Source: Porticoccaceae bacterium (GTDB taxonomy: Bacteria; Pseudomonadota; Gammaproteobacteria; Pseudomonadales; Porticoccaceae). Taken from it: 64,000 bases of DNA. Position numbers and translations under genes: made by a program. Below are positions 1 to 8,962 of this stretch, piece after piece. The notes below the pieces were generated by a model. The model was given only the letters and a program-made list of their open reading frames with translations, searched no databases and was not told the DNA's origin. How positions within the stretch are numbered: position 1 is the stretch's first letter; each line of letters begins with the position of its first letter. The stretch covers positions 29,166 to 93,165 of the forward strand of contig JAQWIR010000007.1 of NCBI GenBank assembly GCA_029248755.1, written 5' to 3'.

Positions 1-762
1 CCTGTCGCGCCTCATAATGGCGCCGGTCGATTCGGTTATATTTTTGATGAGTCCGCTATGACCATAACATTAAATGGTACGGGCGCGCATATTGGAATTT
101 CAAAGGTAATCAATGGCGCGGAAATTGAATCTCCAAGTGCAGCTCCAAGTTCAATTGTATATGAAATAGTTGATAGCACTGCGACAACCATGACTTTGAA
201 TGTTGATGTTTCTTGGGCTGACTGGACGTTTAAATTAGTCGCTGTTGCAGATGATACTGGTGATGAGTCCGATGAACCAGTTGTCATTAACGACCCAACA
301 GTTACACCAATCAATTTCAGTGCTACAAGTTCACCTGTTGGAGTGGATTTTATTGCGGTTGATTGCGATCTCTCGATTGATGTTAGTGAACCTTGTGACA
401 CACCATCAGCATTTGCCAGTGCTCAGGCTGTGTATGTCTCAAATCAAGAAATAAACGATCAAGGCCAGTTAGTAGTGACTGTTTCTATGGAAACCGACCA
501 AACAGAAACTACAGGGGCAGGTCTACTTGTTCATTTCGATAGTTCTGAATTGACTCTATCAGATGCGTTGGTAAGTGATTATGGGGCACTTGTTATTGGT
601 CCTAACACGTTAGCGGATACGGATAATGCTGATAATGACAGTGAAACTGACTCAGTTGTTAATATAGGTTGGGTTTCATTTGCTGGAGGCTGGCCTGGCC
701 TTTCACCTGTTGATCTTGTGACTTTAACCTTTGAAATTGCTGCTTCTGACGAAAGTAATTAA
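1..762 (+). CDS. C-terminal part of a large secreted multidomain protein (5' end outside window)
   Basis: The reading frame is open from base 1, so the 253 residues seen are only the C-terminal end of a longer gene; the first internal ATG (base 58) is not a credible start. Residues about 15-85 resemble a beta-sandwich domain found at the C-terminus of secreted GH16 laminarinases and related glycan-binding proteins (pattern LxxxGxGAxxGxxKxxNGxEIxSP then WTFKLV). Residues about 125-250 resemble a cohesin-like or calcium-dependent extracellular beta domain, with GAGLLVHFDSSELTL, an Asp/Asn-rich stretch and WPGLSPVDLVTLTFEIA. The acidic, Lys-poor composition suits an exported protein. A laminarinase or glucan-binding protein is likely from the domain type and the GH17/GH149 neighbours, but no catalytic domain is in view. 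Confidence 0.75.
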   Translation, partial: PVAPHNGAGRFGYIFDESAMTITLNGTGAHIGISKVINGAEIESPSAAPSSIVYEIVDSTATTMTLNVDVSWADWTFKLVAVADDTGDESDEPVVINDPTVTPINFSATSSPVGVDFIAVDCDLSIDVSEPCDTPSAFASAQAVYVSNQEINDQGQLVVTVSMETDQTETTGAGLLVHFDSSELTLSDALVSDYGALVIGPNTLADTDNADNDSETDSVVNIGWVSFAGGWPGLSPVDLVTLTFEIAASDESN

Positions 763-770
763 TAGTATGA

Positions 771-798
771 AAAAAAGGGCCTTTAAGGGCCCTTTTTT
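771..798. terminator. Bidirectional Rho-independent terminator
   Basis: An 11-bp perfect stem (AAAAAAGGGCC / GGCCCTTTTTT) with a 6-base loop has A- and T-tracts on both sides. It lies between two convergent genes and can serve both strands. Confidence 0.85.
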
Positions 799-813
799 AT
801 AAAAAATTATTTT

Positions 814-1371
814 TTAATGCATTATTTTGGTAAAGGATCTAAAGCCATCCTGCATTTGAATATACCATTGAGGCACTGATGGTCCATCACCAACAGGTTT
901 GATTTTAGTATGCTTTTTGACCACATCAGTTAAAATCTGATCACTCTCAGGCTCAATATCAACAAAAAACACATGCTTCCCGTTTTTTAATGCCTTTTCA
1001 AAACGAGCAAATCGATTATTATTACGCTGTATTCCAATAAAGCCAAATTCCCAAGTGAAGAATCCTACTATTACTATTGATAAAAAAATAAACGGTACCC
1101 AAGTGGCCTGTTGCGCCCAGCCTGCTAGTGCAACAATATAAAGTATTAATGTTGCTGCGATAACACCAACTACTGCACCTATTTTTGTGCTGTGAACAAC
1201 ATCCGTACGAAGAACGGCTTCAACCTCATTAAGATTTGGATGTTTTGCAACCTGAGCGTCATCTAAGCTTAATACATGAGAATGGGCGGCTGATATACCT
1301 ATAGTTTCAAGTTCTACTTCAAGTGATTCGAGATCACTAAGGTTATTGCTGATATAAAAATGTCTATTCAT
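814..1371 (-). CDS. Conserved inner-membrane protein with two transmembrane segments
   Basis: 185 residues. A soluble N-terminal part (about 1-65, starting MNRHFYISNNLSDLESLE) is followed by a hydrophobic hairpin at about 66-115 (IGAVVGVIAATLILYIVAL and WVPFIFLSIVIVGFFTWEFG) and a cytoplasm-like tail with GKHVFFVDIEP. I recall close relatives in Pseudomonas and marine gammaproteobacteria that databases label NAD/FAD-utilizing enzyme; I see no nucleotide-binding motif that would justify that name. Function is unknown. It converges on the preceding gene across a shared terminator. A candidate extracytoplasmic-sigma promoter lies about 73-100 bases upstream of its ATG, matching elements upstream of the sigma-E/ChrR and photolyase operons, so a stress role is possible but inferred. 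Confidence 0.82.
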   Translation of the reverse strand: MNRHFYISNNLSDLESLEVELETIGISAAHSHVLSLDDAQVAKHPNLNEVEAVLRTDVVHSTKIGAVVGVIAATLILYIVALAGWAQQATWVPFIFLSIVIVGFFTWEFGFIGIQRNNNRFARFEKALKNGKHVFFVDIEPESDQILTDVVKKHTKIKPVGDGPSVPQWYIQMQDGFRSFTKIMH

Positions 1372-1443
1372 AATAATACCCTCAAGCTTTTTTGATTATT
1401 TATGATTTCTCATGGCACAAAAAAAGTGCTCTCATCTCTTTTT

Positions 1444-1471
1444 GTTACGATAGCAATTTGAAAGAGGATTA
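1444..1471 (-). promoter_or_regulatory. Candidate ECF (ChrR-partner sigma) promoter upstream of the two-TM membrane protein
   Basis: On the minus strand the sequence reads TAATCC-N16-CGTAAC. The same spacing and nearly the same boxes occur upstream of the ECF sigma gene (TGATCT-N16-CGTAAT) and the Cry-DASH/photolyase operon (AAATCC-N16-CGTAAT). The predicted start is about 65 bases before the ATG at 1371. It fits the TGATCC-N18-TAAGA pattern I recall for Rhodobacter sigma-E if the -10 is read two bases in. Confidence 0.45.
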
Positions 1472-1638
1472 ATTCTGCAAAGTAGGCACATAAACCTCAT
1501 ATAAACTCAAAATTTATATATTAAGTTTAGTTCATGTACGAGAGGGTTTTATAATTACAGTAATTATGACGTAAGTGCTTAAAGGCTATGGATACTAGCT
1601 GATGGTTTGGGATTAGTGCGGTTAATAAAGGATTAAAA

Positions 1639-2550
1639 TTAACTTTGCATAACTAGTTTTGGTGTTCTATCAGCGTGGTAGATTCCCCAATGTTTTTCTG
1701 GCTCTAATGGATCTGGCGAGCCTTTCCAATTTTCATCAAAGGCCTCAAAGAAATAAACCAGTACCTGCTGTTCTTGGGCCCAGTTCATTAGTTGATGGAA
1801 ATACTGTTGTTGAAACCACTCATTGACATTATCACTTTCAATACCGCGTCCATTTGAATTCGTAGCCCAACCTGCCTCAGTAATAATAATCTGTTTATCA
1901 GGGTAGGCATCTTGGACTGCTTGATAATTAGCTATGGTGTAAGCTAAGCCTTCATCAATACTCTTGAATTCCCAAACTGGGTAAGTATGTATCGAAATAA
2001 CATCAAGCTGGTCTGCAAGTGGTCTTAAGTTTTCAAGCCAAGGAACATAGTTTTCACAGAAAGTAATAGGTTGCTCTACTTGAGATCGTGCTTGCTGGGC
2101 ATAATTAATTAAACTTTCAGTAGGGACCAAATGGTCAGTCCAAGCTACTGCAGCTTCGTTACCTATAGATACGGAGCTGATAATAGCTGGATATCTATTC
2201 GCCAACCTAATAAGTTCTTCAATTTGCTGTTCATTGTGTTGTTTATTACTGCGTAATTGCTCGTCGGAATAAAGCCCTCCCCAAGGGCAATTCTCATTAC
2301 ACACCTCGGCAGTAACATAGGCGCCAAGCATTACATCAAAGGGGAACTTCTCAGCTTCAATAACATGCAAAACGGTTTTTGAATGCTCATCACTGCCGTA
2401 GAGACGCAATGATTTCCAATCATTTTTTAGAATAAGCAAGTCTTGCTTAACTTGTTCATAGGTTGGAAAATCACCACAATCTGGACTCTGGCCATCCCGA
2501 TATCCTGAATAGCAAATAGCTTTGGCGAAAGGTATATTTTTTTTAGTCAT
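1639..2550 (-). CDS. GH17 beta-1,3-glucan-active enzyme, cytoplasmic (first of a tandem pair)
   Basis: 303 residues forming one (beta/alpha)8 barrel of glycoside hydrolase family 17. The proposed acid/base is E132 in VSIGNEA and the nucleophile E225 in IIITEAGW; IHTYP at about 188 is another GH17-type strand. There is no signal peptide, so it should act in the cytoplasm on imported beta-1,3-gluco-oligosaccharides, as a glucosidase or transglycosylase. Family members act on laminarin-type chains; the exact activity cannot be read from sequence. It starts 4 bases after the stop of the upstream GH17 gene on the same strand, so the two are almost certainly one transcript. The neighbouring GH149-like phosphorylase and sugar symporter support a laminarin-oligosaccharide role. 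Confidence 0.85.
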   Translation of the reverse strand: MTKKNIPFAKAICYSGYRDGQSPDCGDFPTYEQVKQDLLILKNDWKSLRLYGSDEHSKTVLHVIEAEKFPFDVMLGAYVTAEVCNENCPWGGLYSDEQLRSNKQHNEQQIEELIRLANRYPAIISSVSIGNEAAVAWTDHLVPTESLINYAQQARSQVEQPITFCENYVPWLENLRPLADQLDVISIHTYPVWEFKSIDEGLAYTIANYQAVQDAYPDKQIIITEAGWATNSNGRGIESDNVNEWFQQQYFHQLMNWAQEQQVLVYFFEAFDENWKGSPDPLEPEKHWGIYHADRTPKLVMQS

Positions 2551-2554
2551 AATT

Positions 2555-3445
2555 TTATTTTGAATATTTTAAATTTTCGTTTTTATCCCACAAACCCCAA
2601 TAGGCGCCGACATCACCCTCAGCACCCGTTTTCCATGATTCATCAAATGATGAAAAATAGAACATATCTATTTTTTCTGACTCTGTCCACTGCTGACTAT
2701 TTAGAAAATACCGAATGGCATTGGTTTCTGAGGGCTCAGCCCCATGAAATTTTTGGCCGCGATTTGGCCAACCCGTTTCTGTAATAATCACTTTCTTGCC
2801 TGCAGCGGCTTTAACAGTTCGTCTATACATATCTTTCATATAAAGCAAAGAATATTCAATAGGACAGCCCTCCCAGAAAGGATAGCAGTTAGCTAAAATA
2901 ATGTCGCAAGCTTTGGTTAACGCCGGACGATCTTCAAATTCATAATAGGCATCAACATAGCCTACAGGCAGTTTGGGTACGGCTTCCTTTACTCTGGAAA
3001 TATATTCAAGTAACTGCTTTTCAGATAGATCATCACGATATAAAACTTCATTGCCTACGGCACAAATATTGACATAACCTTGATTGGCTAGCTTAATAAG
3101 TCCTTCGATTTCTAATTCATTTTTATCCAAATCATCACTAAGCCATGCGCCGACTAAGGTTTTCTTACCCATTTCTCGAGCAACCATAGGTATAAATTCG
3201 TTACCTAAAAGACAAGAAAAGGAACGGACCCATGAAGTGTGAGGTTTGAGTATAGCCATGCGCTCTCGAATTTGTTTGATTTCAAGCTGCTCGCCAGGCT
3301 CTTGACCTTCGCGATAAGCACTAAAACCAATGCCATGAATTCCAGAGTCTAAGCAACTCTTAAAATGTTCCTGCATTTTTACTTGGTTTAGTTCAGAAAT
3401 ATCTATTCCGGTAAGGGATAGTATTTTTCCTTCTCTTTTGGACAT
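2555..3445 (-). CDS. GH17 beta-1,3-glucan-active enzyme, cytoplasmic (second of a tandem pair)
   Basis: 296 residues, a divergent paralogue of the downstream GH17 gene. The acid/base candidate is E133 in CAVGNEV and the nucleophile candidate E223 in IITETGW. There is no signal peptide. Low similarity to the neighbour outside these motifs suggests a split in chain-length or linkage preference (beta-1,3 backbone versus beta-1,6 branch) rather than recent duplication; this is inference. It is the promoter-proximal gene of the pair and is transcribed away from the divergent phosphorylase gene, with a 433-bp shared upstream region. Confidence 0.85.
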   Translation of the reverse strand: MSKREGKILSLTGIDISELNQVKMQEHFKSCLDSGIHGIGFSAYREGQEPGEQLEIKQIRERMAILKPHTSWVRSFSCLLGNEFIPMVAREMGKKTLVGAWLSDDLDKNELEIEGLIKLANQGYVNICAVGNEVLYRDDLSEKQLLEYISRVKEAVPKLPVGYVDAYYEFEDRPALTKACDIILANCYPFWEGCPIEYSLLYMKDMYRRTVKAAAGKKVIITETGWPNRGQKFHGAEPSETNAIRYFLNSQQWTESEKIDMFYFSSFDESWKTGAEGDVGAYWGLWDKNENLKYSK

Positions 3446-3878
3446 TGATTAATACAACCTTAGAAGTTCATATTTAATGACTAGTTTACATTAAGTTTAG
3501 CGCATTTATCAGAGTGAAATTTCGAATTCAAATTTCTTTTTCGCCTAATTTTTTTAAAGAATCCTAATAGATAAAAGTACAACTGACAACTGACAAATTT
3601 AATATTTAAATACCTTATATTTTTCTTTTAGCCAATGATAGTGGTAAATAATGAATAAATATGCAGATATTTGGCCAATTTTCGGCAAAAAGGTCTTTTT
3701 AAACGACCGATAAACTAGCGAAATTAAAATAGTCCACTTAGAATAGCCCGCTTTTGAGTTTTATCAGATATCGTATATAGCATTAAAAGTCTAAATGAGA
3801 CAAAAGGATTTGTTAGCAGGTATCCATTAATGTGGATTCCAGTACTTACTTTAAACAATATAATTAGTTAGGTTTCAA
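3446..3878. promoter_or_regulatory. 433-bp divergent intergenic region, GH17 pair versus GH149-like gene
   Basis: AT-rich and non-coding on both strands. The clearest element is TATAAT at 3859-3864, with a weak TTCCAG 16 bases upstream, but the implied leader to the ATG at 3879 would be only about 8 bases. I find no CRP palindrome, no strong operator and no terminator. Promoters for both directions must lie here but I cannot place them with confidence. Confidence 0.4.
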
Positions 3879-6800
3879 ATGACTCATAAGCAAATTCACC
3901 TAGGGCAGCAACTTCGTCAAACCAGTAATATTGAGGTTGGCGGCCAATATGTCAGTATAGAAGGCGAGACTTTCTATCAAATTGAAAACTACGATCAGAT
4001 GAAGGATTTCTTTATCAGCGTAGTGAGCGACTCTGATCACTGGATGTTTATATCCACTCGTGGAGGGCTTTCTGCTGGCAGAATTAATTCAGAAAATGCA
4101 CTTTTTCCATACTACACAGATGACAAAGTGAGTGATGGGTCTCCCTTTACAGGTAGTAGAACCATAGCTCTAGCAACTATTGGCGATAAGACCTCTCTTT
4201 GGGAACCGTTCTCCGAGCAATACAATGGAATTTATAACACCACGCGCAATCTTTATAAGAATGTATTTGGTGATAAGCTAATTTTTGAAGAAATAAACCA
4301 TGATCTCGCTCTTACATTTCGCTATTCATGGCGAACGTCAGATAAATTTGGTTTTGTAAAAACTTCTACCTTGATTAATACAGGCGACTCTTTGGCGCAA
4401 GTTGAGATCATTGATGGTATTGAGAATCTCATTCCTTATGGAGTTGAGACTGATGTTCAGGGCAATTTAAGTTGTTTGGTAGATGCGTATAAAAAGAATG
4501 AGCTTGAGGCCGACAGCGGCCTTGGCCTTTATAGTATGAGTTCAATTCTGGTAGATCGTGCGGAACCAAGTGAAGCGTTGTCTACAACAACCGTTTGGTC
4601 CGTTGGCCTATCTGAGTCTAAAAAGCTAGTGTCTTCTCTTCAGTTGGATAATTTCCGCAAGGGTAATGCTGTTGACCAAGAGCTTGATGTTCGAGGTCGA
4701 CGCGGTGCTTATTTTGTAAATGATTGTTTAGCCTTGAGCCCCTCTGCAGAAAAAAGTTGGAGCATTGTGGCTGAAATTAATCAGGGCCCTGCGAAAGTAA
4801 AAGACTTAATTGCATACTTAAAAGCGGATGATAATATCAGACAGGATATAGAAGCTGATATCGCTCTTGGTTCAGAAAATCTTGCTCGTATTGTCGGTAT
4901 TTCAGATGGTCTTCAGGTGACTGAAGATAAACTAAGTGCAAACCATCACTTTGCCAATGTTTTGTTCAATGTTATGCGTGGTGGTCTGTTTGTCGATAAC
5001 TACGCAGTGCCAAAGGCTGACTTAATCGCCTTTGTTAAAGGCTTTAATCGCGGCGTATATGATCAGTTTACAGACTTTTTCGAAGCCTTAGATGACACGT
5101 TCCACTACAGTGATTTAATTAAAGCAGCATCAAAACAAAATGATGCCGGCATTCAACGTATCTGTTTTGAATATTTACCCCTTTCATTTAGCCGCCGACA
5201 TGGTGATCCTTCTCGGCCCTGGAATAAGTTTAATATTAAAGTGAAGCAAGAAGATGGTTCACAGTTGCTAAACTTTGAGGGTAACTGGCGTGATATTTTC
5301 CAAAATTGGGAAGCTTTGAGTTATTCAATCCCCAATTATATTGAAAGTATGATCTGTAAGTTTGTGAATGCTTCTACAGCTGATGGCTATAACCCGTACC
5401 GCATCACTAAAGCCGGTATTGATTGGGAAAAGCCAGATCCGAGCGACCCTTGGGCCAATATTGGCTATTGGGGTGATCATCAGATTATTTATTTATTGAA
5501 GTTCTTGGAATTTTCTAATGATCATCATCCAGGTACCTTACGCGATTTCTTAACCCGCGATCTATTTTGTTATGCCAACGTGCCTTACAAAATTAAAGGC
5601 TACCAAGATTTATTAAAAGATCCGCACAATACCATTGATTTTGATGAGTCCGTTGACGAACTTATTGAACAGCGGGTCTCTCAGGTTGGTGCTGATGGAC
5701 GTTTAATTTGGGATAAGAATGGCTCAGTTTATTATGTGAACTTAACTGAGAAGCTTCTAGCGACAATGTTATCTAAATTGTCGAACTTTATTCCAGAGGG
5801 CGGTATTTGGATGAACACCCAACGCCCAGAGTGGAATGATGCAAATAATGCATTGGTTGGCTATGGCGTGTCCATGGTAACGCTATATTACACGCGACGT
5901 TATCAGCAGTATCTTCTTGATTTATTTGCTAACTCTGAGCTGCAAGAAGTGGCCATATCAGAAGAAATTAATGCGCTACTTAAATCAATTAACAGTACCT
6001 TTGAAAATAATAAGCAATTATTAGCTGGAAAAATCAATGATACAGATAGAAAGCGCGTTGTTGATGCTCTAGGTGAAGCAGGCAGTGATTTCCGTAGCGG
6101 TGTTTATAGCAATGACTTCAGTGGTCATCGCGTTGTGCTTAAAACGGCTGACTTGATTGCATTTTTGAAACTATCTCTGGAATATATTGACCACACCATT
6201 GGGGCTAATCGTCGTGAAGACGGTTTATATCACGCTTATAACCTTATGACGGCCACTAAAGATTCTGTAGAAGTAAACTATCTTTATGAAATGCTAGAGG
6301 GTCAAGTAGCGGTCTTGAGTTCTGGCTATTTAAGCCCTGAACAGGCGTTAGAGGTGCTGACTTCATTGAGAAATTCGGCGGTTTACACGGCACGTCAGCA
6401 CTCTTATTTATTGTATCCTGATCGTGAACTAACTCGTTTTGTGGATAAAAATATTATTTCTGAAGCACAGTTTAACAGCTCTAAACTACTAGCATCGTTA
6501 ATTGCCTCTGGTGATACATCATTGGTAGAAAAAGATTCTCAGGGTGGATATCACTTTAATGGTGCCTTCAATAATGTCGATAGCGCTAAAGCTGTTTTAG
6601 ACAGCTTAAAAGAAAATGGCTACCAAGATTTAGTTGAGAAAGAGCAATCACTGATTGAAGACATTTTTGAAGCAGTCTTTAATCATCGCCAATTTACGGG
6701 TCGATCGGGTGGTATGTATGCCTATGAGGGTCTTGGCTCGATTTACTGGCACATGGTATCTAAACTATTGTTGGCAGCCCTTGAAAATTTCCGCAAAGCC

Positions 6801-7343
6801 TTAGAGCAGGGCTCTGATGCGGTTACTGTGGGTAAATTAGCGGATTGTTATTTCGATATACGCGCGGGAATTGGCTTTAATAAAACACCAGATAATTACG
6901 GTGCATTTCCAACCGACCCATACTCTCATACCCCAGGTTTTGCCGGTGCTAAACAGCCAGGTATGACGGGTCAGGTTAAAGAGGAAGTAATTACGCGTCT
7001 TATGGAGCTGGGTCTATCAGTGAAGGACGGGACTATTTGCTTTAAGCCGTTTATTCTTAGAAAGTCTGAGTTTCTTTCAGCTTCTGATAGTCTAAGTTAC
7101 TTTGATACTTCAGGCGGTCATCAGTCGGTAAATCTTCAAGCTGGTCAACTAGGCTTTACCTACTGTCAGGTTCCGGTTATTTATAGTCTTGCAGATGAAA
7201 CATCCATCATAATCAGCTTTGCTGATGGTTCTGAAAAGGCGATTGCAGCAGATGCTATTGATGCGCAAACATCACTTGCTATTTTTGATAAAACTGGCGA
7301 AGTGGTCAAAATTCAAGTTGCTCTTCAACCGGGTCTTGAATAA
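3879..7343 (+). CDS. GH149-like beta-1,3-glucan phosphorylase (very large GH94-clan enzyme)
   Basis: 1154 residues, no signal peptide. Overall it looks like the cellobiose-phosphorylase clan (GH94/GH149/GH161): an N-terminal beta-sandwich (about 1-330, with TRGGLSAGRINSENALFPYY), a linker, and a large (alpha/alpha)6 barrel carrying NIGYWGDHQIIYLLKF near residue 530, whose Asp is my candidate general acid. The length exceeds GH94 (about 800) and matches GH149 beta-1,3-oligoglucan phosphorylases (about 1100). The reaction would be phosphorolysis of beta-1,3-gluco-oligosaccharides to glucose-1-phosphate, saving one ATP per glucose. Two divergent GH17 genes and a convergent GPH sugar symporter support this. 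The family call is from overall pattern and length, so substrate remains inference. Confidence 0.75.
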   Translation: MTHKQIHLGQQLRQTSNIEVGGQYVSIEGETFYQIENYDQMKDFFISVVSDSDHWMFISTRGGLSAGRINSENALFPYYTDDKVSDGSPFTGSRTIALATIGDKTSLWEPFSEQYNGIYNTTRNLYKNVFGDKLIFEEINHDLALTFRYSWRTSDKFGFVKTSTLINTGDSLAQVEIIDGIENLIPYGVETDVQGNLSCLVDAYKKNELEADSGLGLYSMSSILVDRAEPSEALSTTTVWSVGLSESKKLVSSLQLDNFRKGNAVDQELDVRGRRGAYFVNDCLALSPSAEKSWSIVAEINQGPAKVKDLIAYLKADDNIRQDIEADIALGSENLARIVGISDGLQVTEDKLSANHHFANVLFNVMRGGLFVDNYAVPKADLIAFVKGFNRGVYDQFTDFFEALDDTFHYSDLIKAASKQNDAGIQRICFEYLPLSFSRRHGDPSRPWNKFNIKVKQEDGSQLLNFEGNWRDIFQNWEALSYSIPNYIESMICKFVNASTADGYNPYRITKAGIDWEKPDPSDPWANIGYWGDHQIIYLLKFLEFSNDHHPGTLRDFLTRDLFCYANVPYKIKGYQDLLKDPHNTIDFDESVDELIEQRVSQVGADGRLIWDKNGSVYYVNLTEKLLATMLSKLSNFIPEGGIWMNTQRPEWNDANNALVGYGVSMVTLYYTRRYQQYLLDLFANSELQEVAISEEINALLKSINSTFENNKQLLAGKINDTDRKRVVDALGEAGSDFRSGVYSNDFSGHRVVLKTADLIAFLKLSLEYIDHTIGANRREDGLYHAYNLMTATKDSVEVNYLYEMLEGQVAVLSSGYLSPEQALEVLTSLRNSAVYTARQHSYLLYPDRELTRFVDKNIISEAQFNSSKLLASLIASGDTSLVEKDSQGGYHFNGAFNNVDSAKAVLDSLKENGYQDLVEKEQSLIEDIFEAVFNHRQFTGRSGGMYAYEGLGSIYWHMVSKLLLAALENFRKALEQGSDAVTVGKLADCYFDIRAGIGFNKTPDNYGAFPTDPYSHTPGFAGAKQPGMTGQVKEEVITRLMELGLSVKDGTICFKPFILRKSEFLSASDSLSYFDTSGGHQSVNLQAGQLGFTYCQVPVIYSLADETSIIISFADGSEKAIAADAIDAQTSLAIFDKTGEVVKIQVALQPGLE

Positions 7344-7366
7344 GCGTAGATATAATAATGTGAGAC

Positions 7367-7396
7367 AAAAAAGCCGTCTAGATAGACGGCTTTTTT
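7367..7396. terminator. Bidirectional Rho-independent terminator
   Basis: A 13-bp stem (AAAAAAGCCGTCT / AGACGGCTTTTTT) with a 4-base loop lies between the convergent GH149-like gene and the GPH symporter gene. A- and T-tracts on either side allow termination in both directions. Confidence 0.9.
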
Positions 7397-7421
7397 ATTA
7401 TTAGAGATTACTCAATTTATC

Positions 7422-8837
7422 TTATCGCGCTTCCAGTTGTGTGCGAATTTCTTGAGATCGCTCCTCATCCAGATCGTAGTTACGCATGGCTAGGATGGCT
7501 ATAAGCGTGCCTGCGCAGGGAATAATAATATAGCTAAGGCGAAGCATTGTTAGGGTTTCTTCACCCTGAACCGCAACTGATTGATCAAAGCCAATAACAC
7601 TTAAAATTAAGCCGCTGGCGGCTCCTGCAAAAGCGCCCCCAAATTTAACCATCCACCAATAGATAGCGCCAAAGGTGCCTTCGCGTCTTTGGTTTGTTTC
7701 AAGTTCGTCAAGGTCACAAACATCAGCTGTCATTGACATCATAATAGTAAATAGGCCGCCAATACCGAATGCGAAAAGAGGTAATGGTATAAACATCATC
7801 CAAGGATTTTCTGGTGAAAACCCCCACCAAAATAATACATAGCCAACCAGAGAAACTGCTTGAGAGTATAGGAATGTAGTTTTCTTACCGTATTTTTGCG
7901 CGCAGTAATTAACAATAGGAATAACCATAAAAGTGGTAAATAAAGCACCTATAGAGCCAAATAATGTCGGCCAAACGCCAGCTGCTGTCGGATCTCCTTC
8001 ATTCATATAATAGACAACAATAAACCAAGAAAATGCAGCGACTACTTGGAAGGCATTAAAGATAAAGAAGGTAGCAATACAGATTTTTTGGAATGGTTTA
8101 TTACTTAGAGTCACAACAATACCACGACCAAAATCAATCATAGTTTCTTTTAAAGTTTTATCGTCACTTTCATACTGAATGGATGATGCTGGTGTTGTAT
8201 GGGTGCAAAAAATAGCGGGCACTAATGCCATTATCATACAGCCACCGCCAACCCATAAAGAGAGTGTTCTAGCCCCCTCGGTTGCTGATTCGTACCAATC
8301 GGGGTCATAAAGAATAATCCAAAACCAAGGTGCAATTACCCATGCCCACTGCCCAATCCATTGTGCGACCGCCATAATTCTTGTGCGCTCATGGAAGTCT
8401 GTGCTCATTTCATAGCCCATAGCCACATAGGGTACGCCGAAGATGGTCATACCAATCCAAAATACACAGGCCCAGAAAAGAAAGTAGTAAAAGTTATACA
8501 TCTCTGTGTTGGTGGCATACAGTTGCCACATCATCATAAATGATAGGCCTGAGATAATAGCGCCAACAAAAACATAGGGTCGACGTTTGCCCCAGCGAGA
8601 ATTAGTGTGATCTGAGATATAACCCATCAATGGATCAGTTACTGCATCAATTAGCTTAGGGATAAAGAAAATAAGCGCCCAAAGAACTGGGCTCATACCG
8701 AGTCCTTGAACCAGAATCACCATAAATATACCCAATGCAGCCGGAAACATTTGATTAGCTAACATACCAATGCCGAAAGCGACTTTTTGATTAAAGGGTA
8801 CTTGATTGGTTGTTGATGCTTCTTGTACGTTATCCAT
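7422..8837 (-). CDS. GPH-family sugar:cation symporter (MelB-like MFS transporter)
   Basis: 471 residues, about 12 transmembrane helices. The signature of the glycoside-pentoside-hexuronide family is clear: DAVTDPLMGYISDHTNSRWGKRRP near residues 65-90, carrying the cation-binding Asp and the Arg-rich cytoplasmic loop. It would move oligosaccharides across the inner membrane with Na+ or H+. Its neighbours, cytoplasmic GH17s, the GH149-like phosphorylase and a cytoplasmic GH-A hydrolase, suggest short beta-1,3-gluco-oligosaccharides as substrate (inference). The N-terminal MDNVQEASTTNQ is hydrophilic and cytoplasmic. An inverted repeat AAGTGC-N9-GCACTT sits 32 bases upstream of the ATG and may be an operator. 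Confidence 0.88.
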   Translation of the reverse strand: MDNVQEASTTNQVPFNQKVAFGIGMLANQMFPAALGIFMVILVQGLGMSPVLWALIFFIPKLIDAVTDPLMGYISDHTNSRWGKRRPYVFVGAIISGLSFMMMWQLYATNTEMYNFYYFLFWACVFWIGMTIFGVPYVAMGYEMSTDFHERTRIMAVAQWIGQWAWVIAPWFWIILYDPDWYESATEGARTLSLWVGGGCMIMALVPAIFCTHTTPASSIQYESDDKTLKETMIDFGRGIVVTLSNKPFQKICIATFFIFNAFQVVAAFSWFIVVYYMNEGDPTAAGVWPTLFGSIGALFTTFMVIPIVNYCAQKYGKKTTFLYSQAVSLVGYVLFWWGFSPENPWMMFIPLPLFAFGIGGLFTIMMSMTADVCDLDELETNQRREGTFGAIYWWMVKFGGAFAGAASGLILSVIGFDQSVAVQGEETLTMLRLSYIIIPCAGTLIAILAMRNYDLDEERSQEIRTQLEAR

Positions 8838-8868
8838 AATCCCGATCTTCTAGTATTAATTTAATTTT

Positions 8869-8889
8869 AAGTGCTTGTGGTTCGCACTT
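8869..8889. promoter_or_regulatory. Inverted repeat upstream of the GPH symporter, possible operator
   Basis: AAGTGC-N9-GCACTT. It contains GTGCTTG, also found in an inverted repeat (GTGCTTG-N22-CAAGCAC, 14752-14787) before the TonB receptor. Short half-sites keep the confidence low. Confidence 0.3.
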
Positions 8890-8962
8890 TTGATTTAAGC
8901 AGAGTCTAACATCTTTTTTCTATTAATCGTTTAAGTATAAGTGAGCTCTCAGAAGTAATAAC

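Noticed and set aside
36-401. 121-codon minus-strand frame at the left edge
   Set aside because: Lies opposite the secreted-protein tail, which has recognisable domains; composition is that of a reverse shadow.
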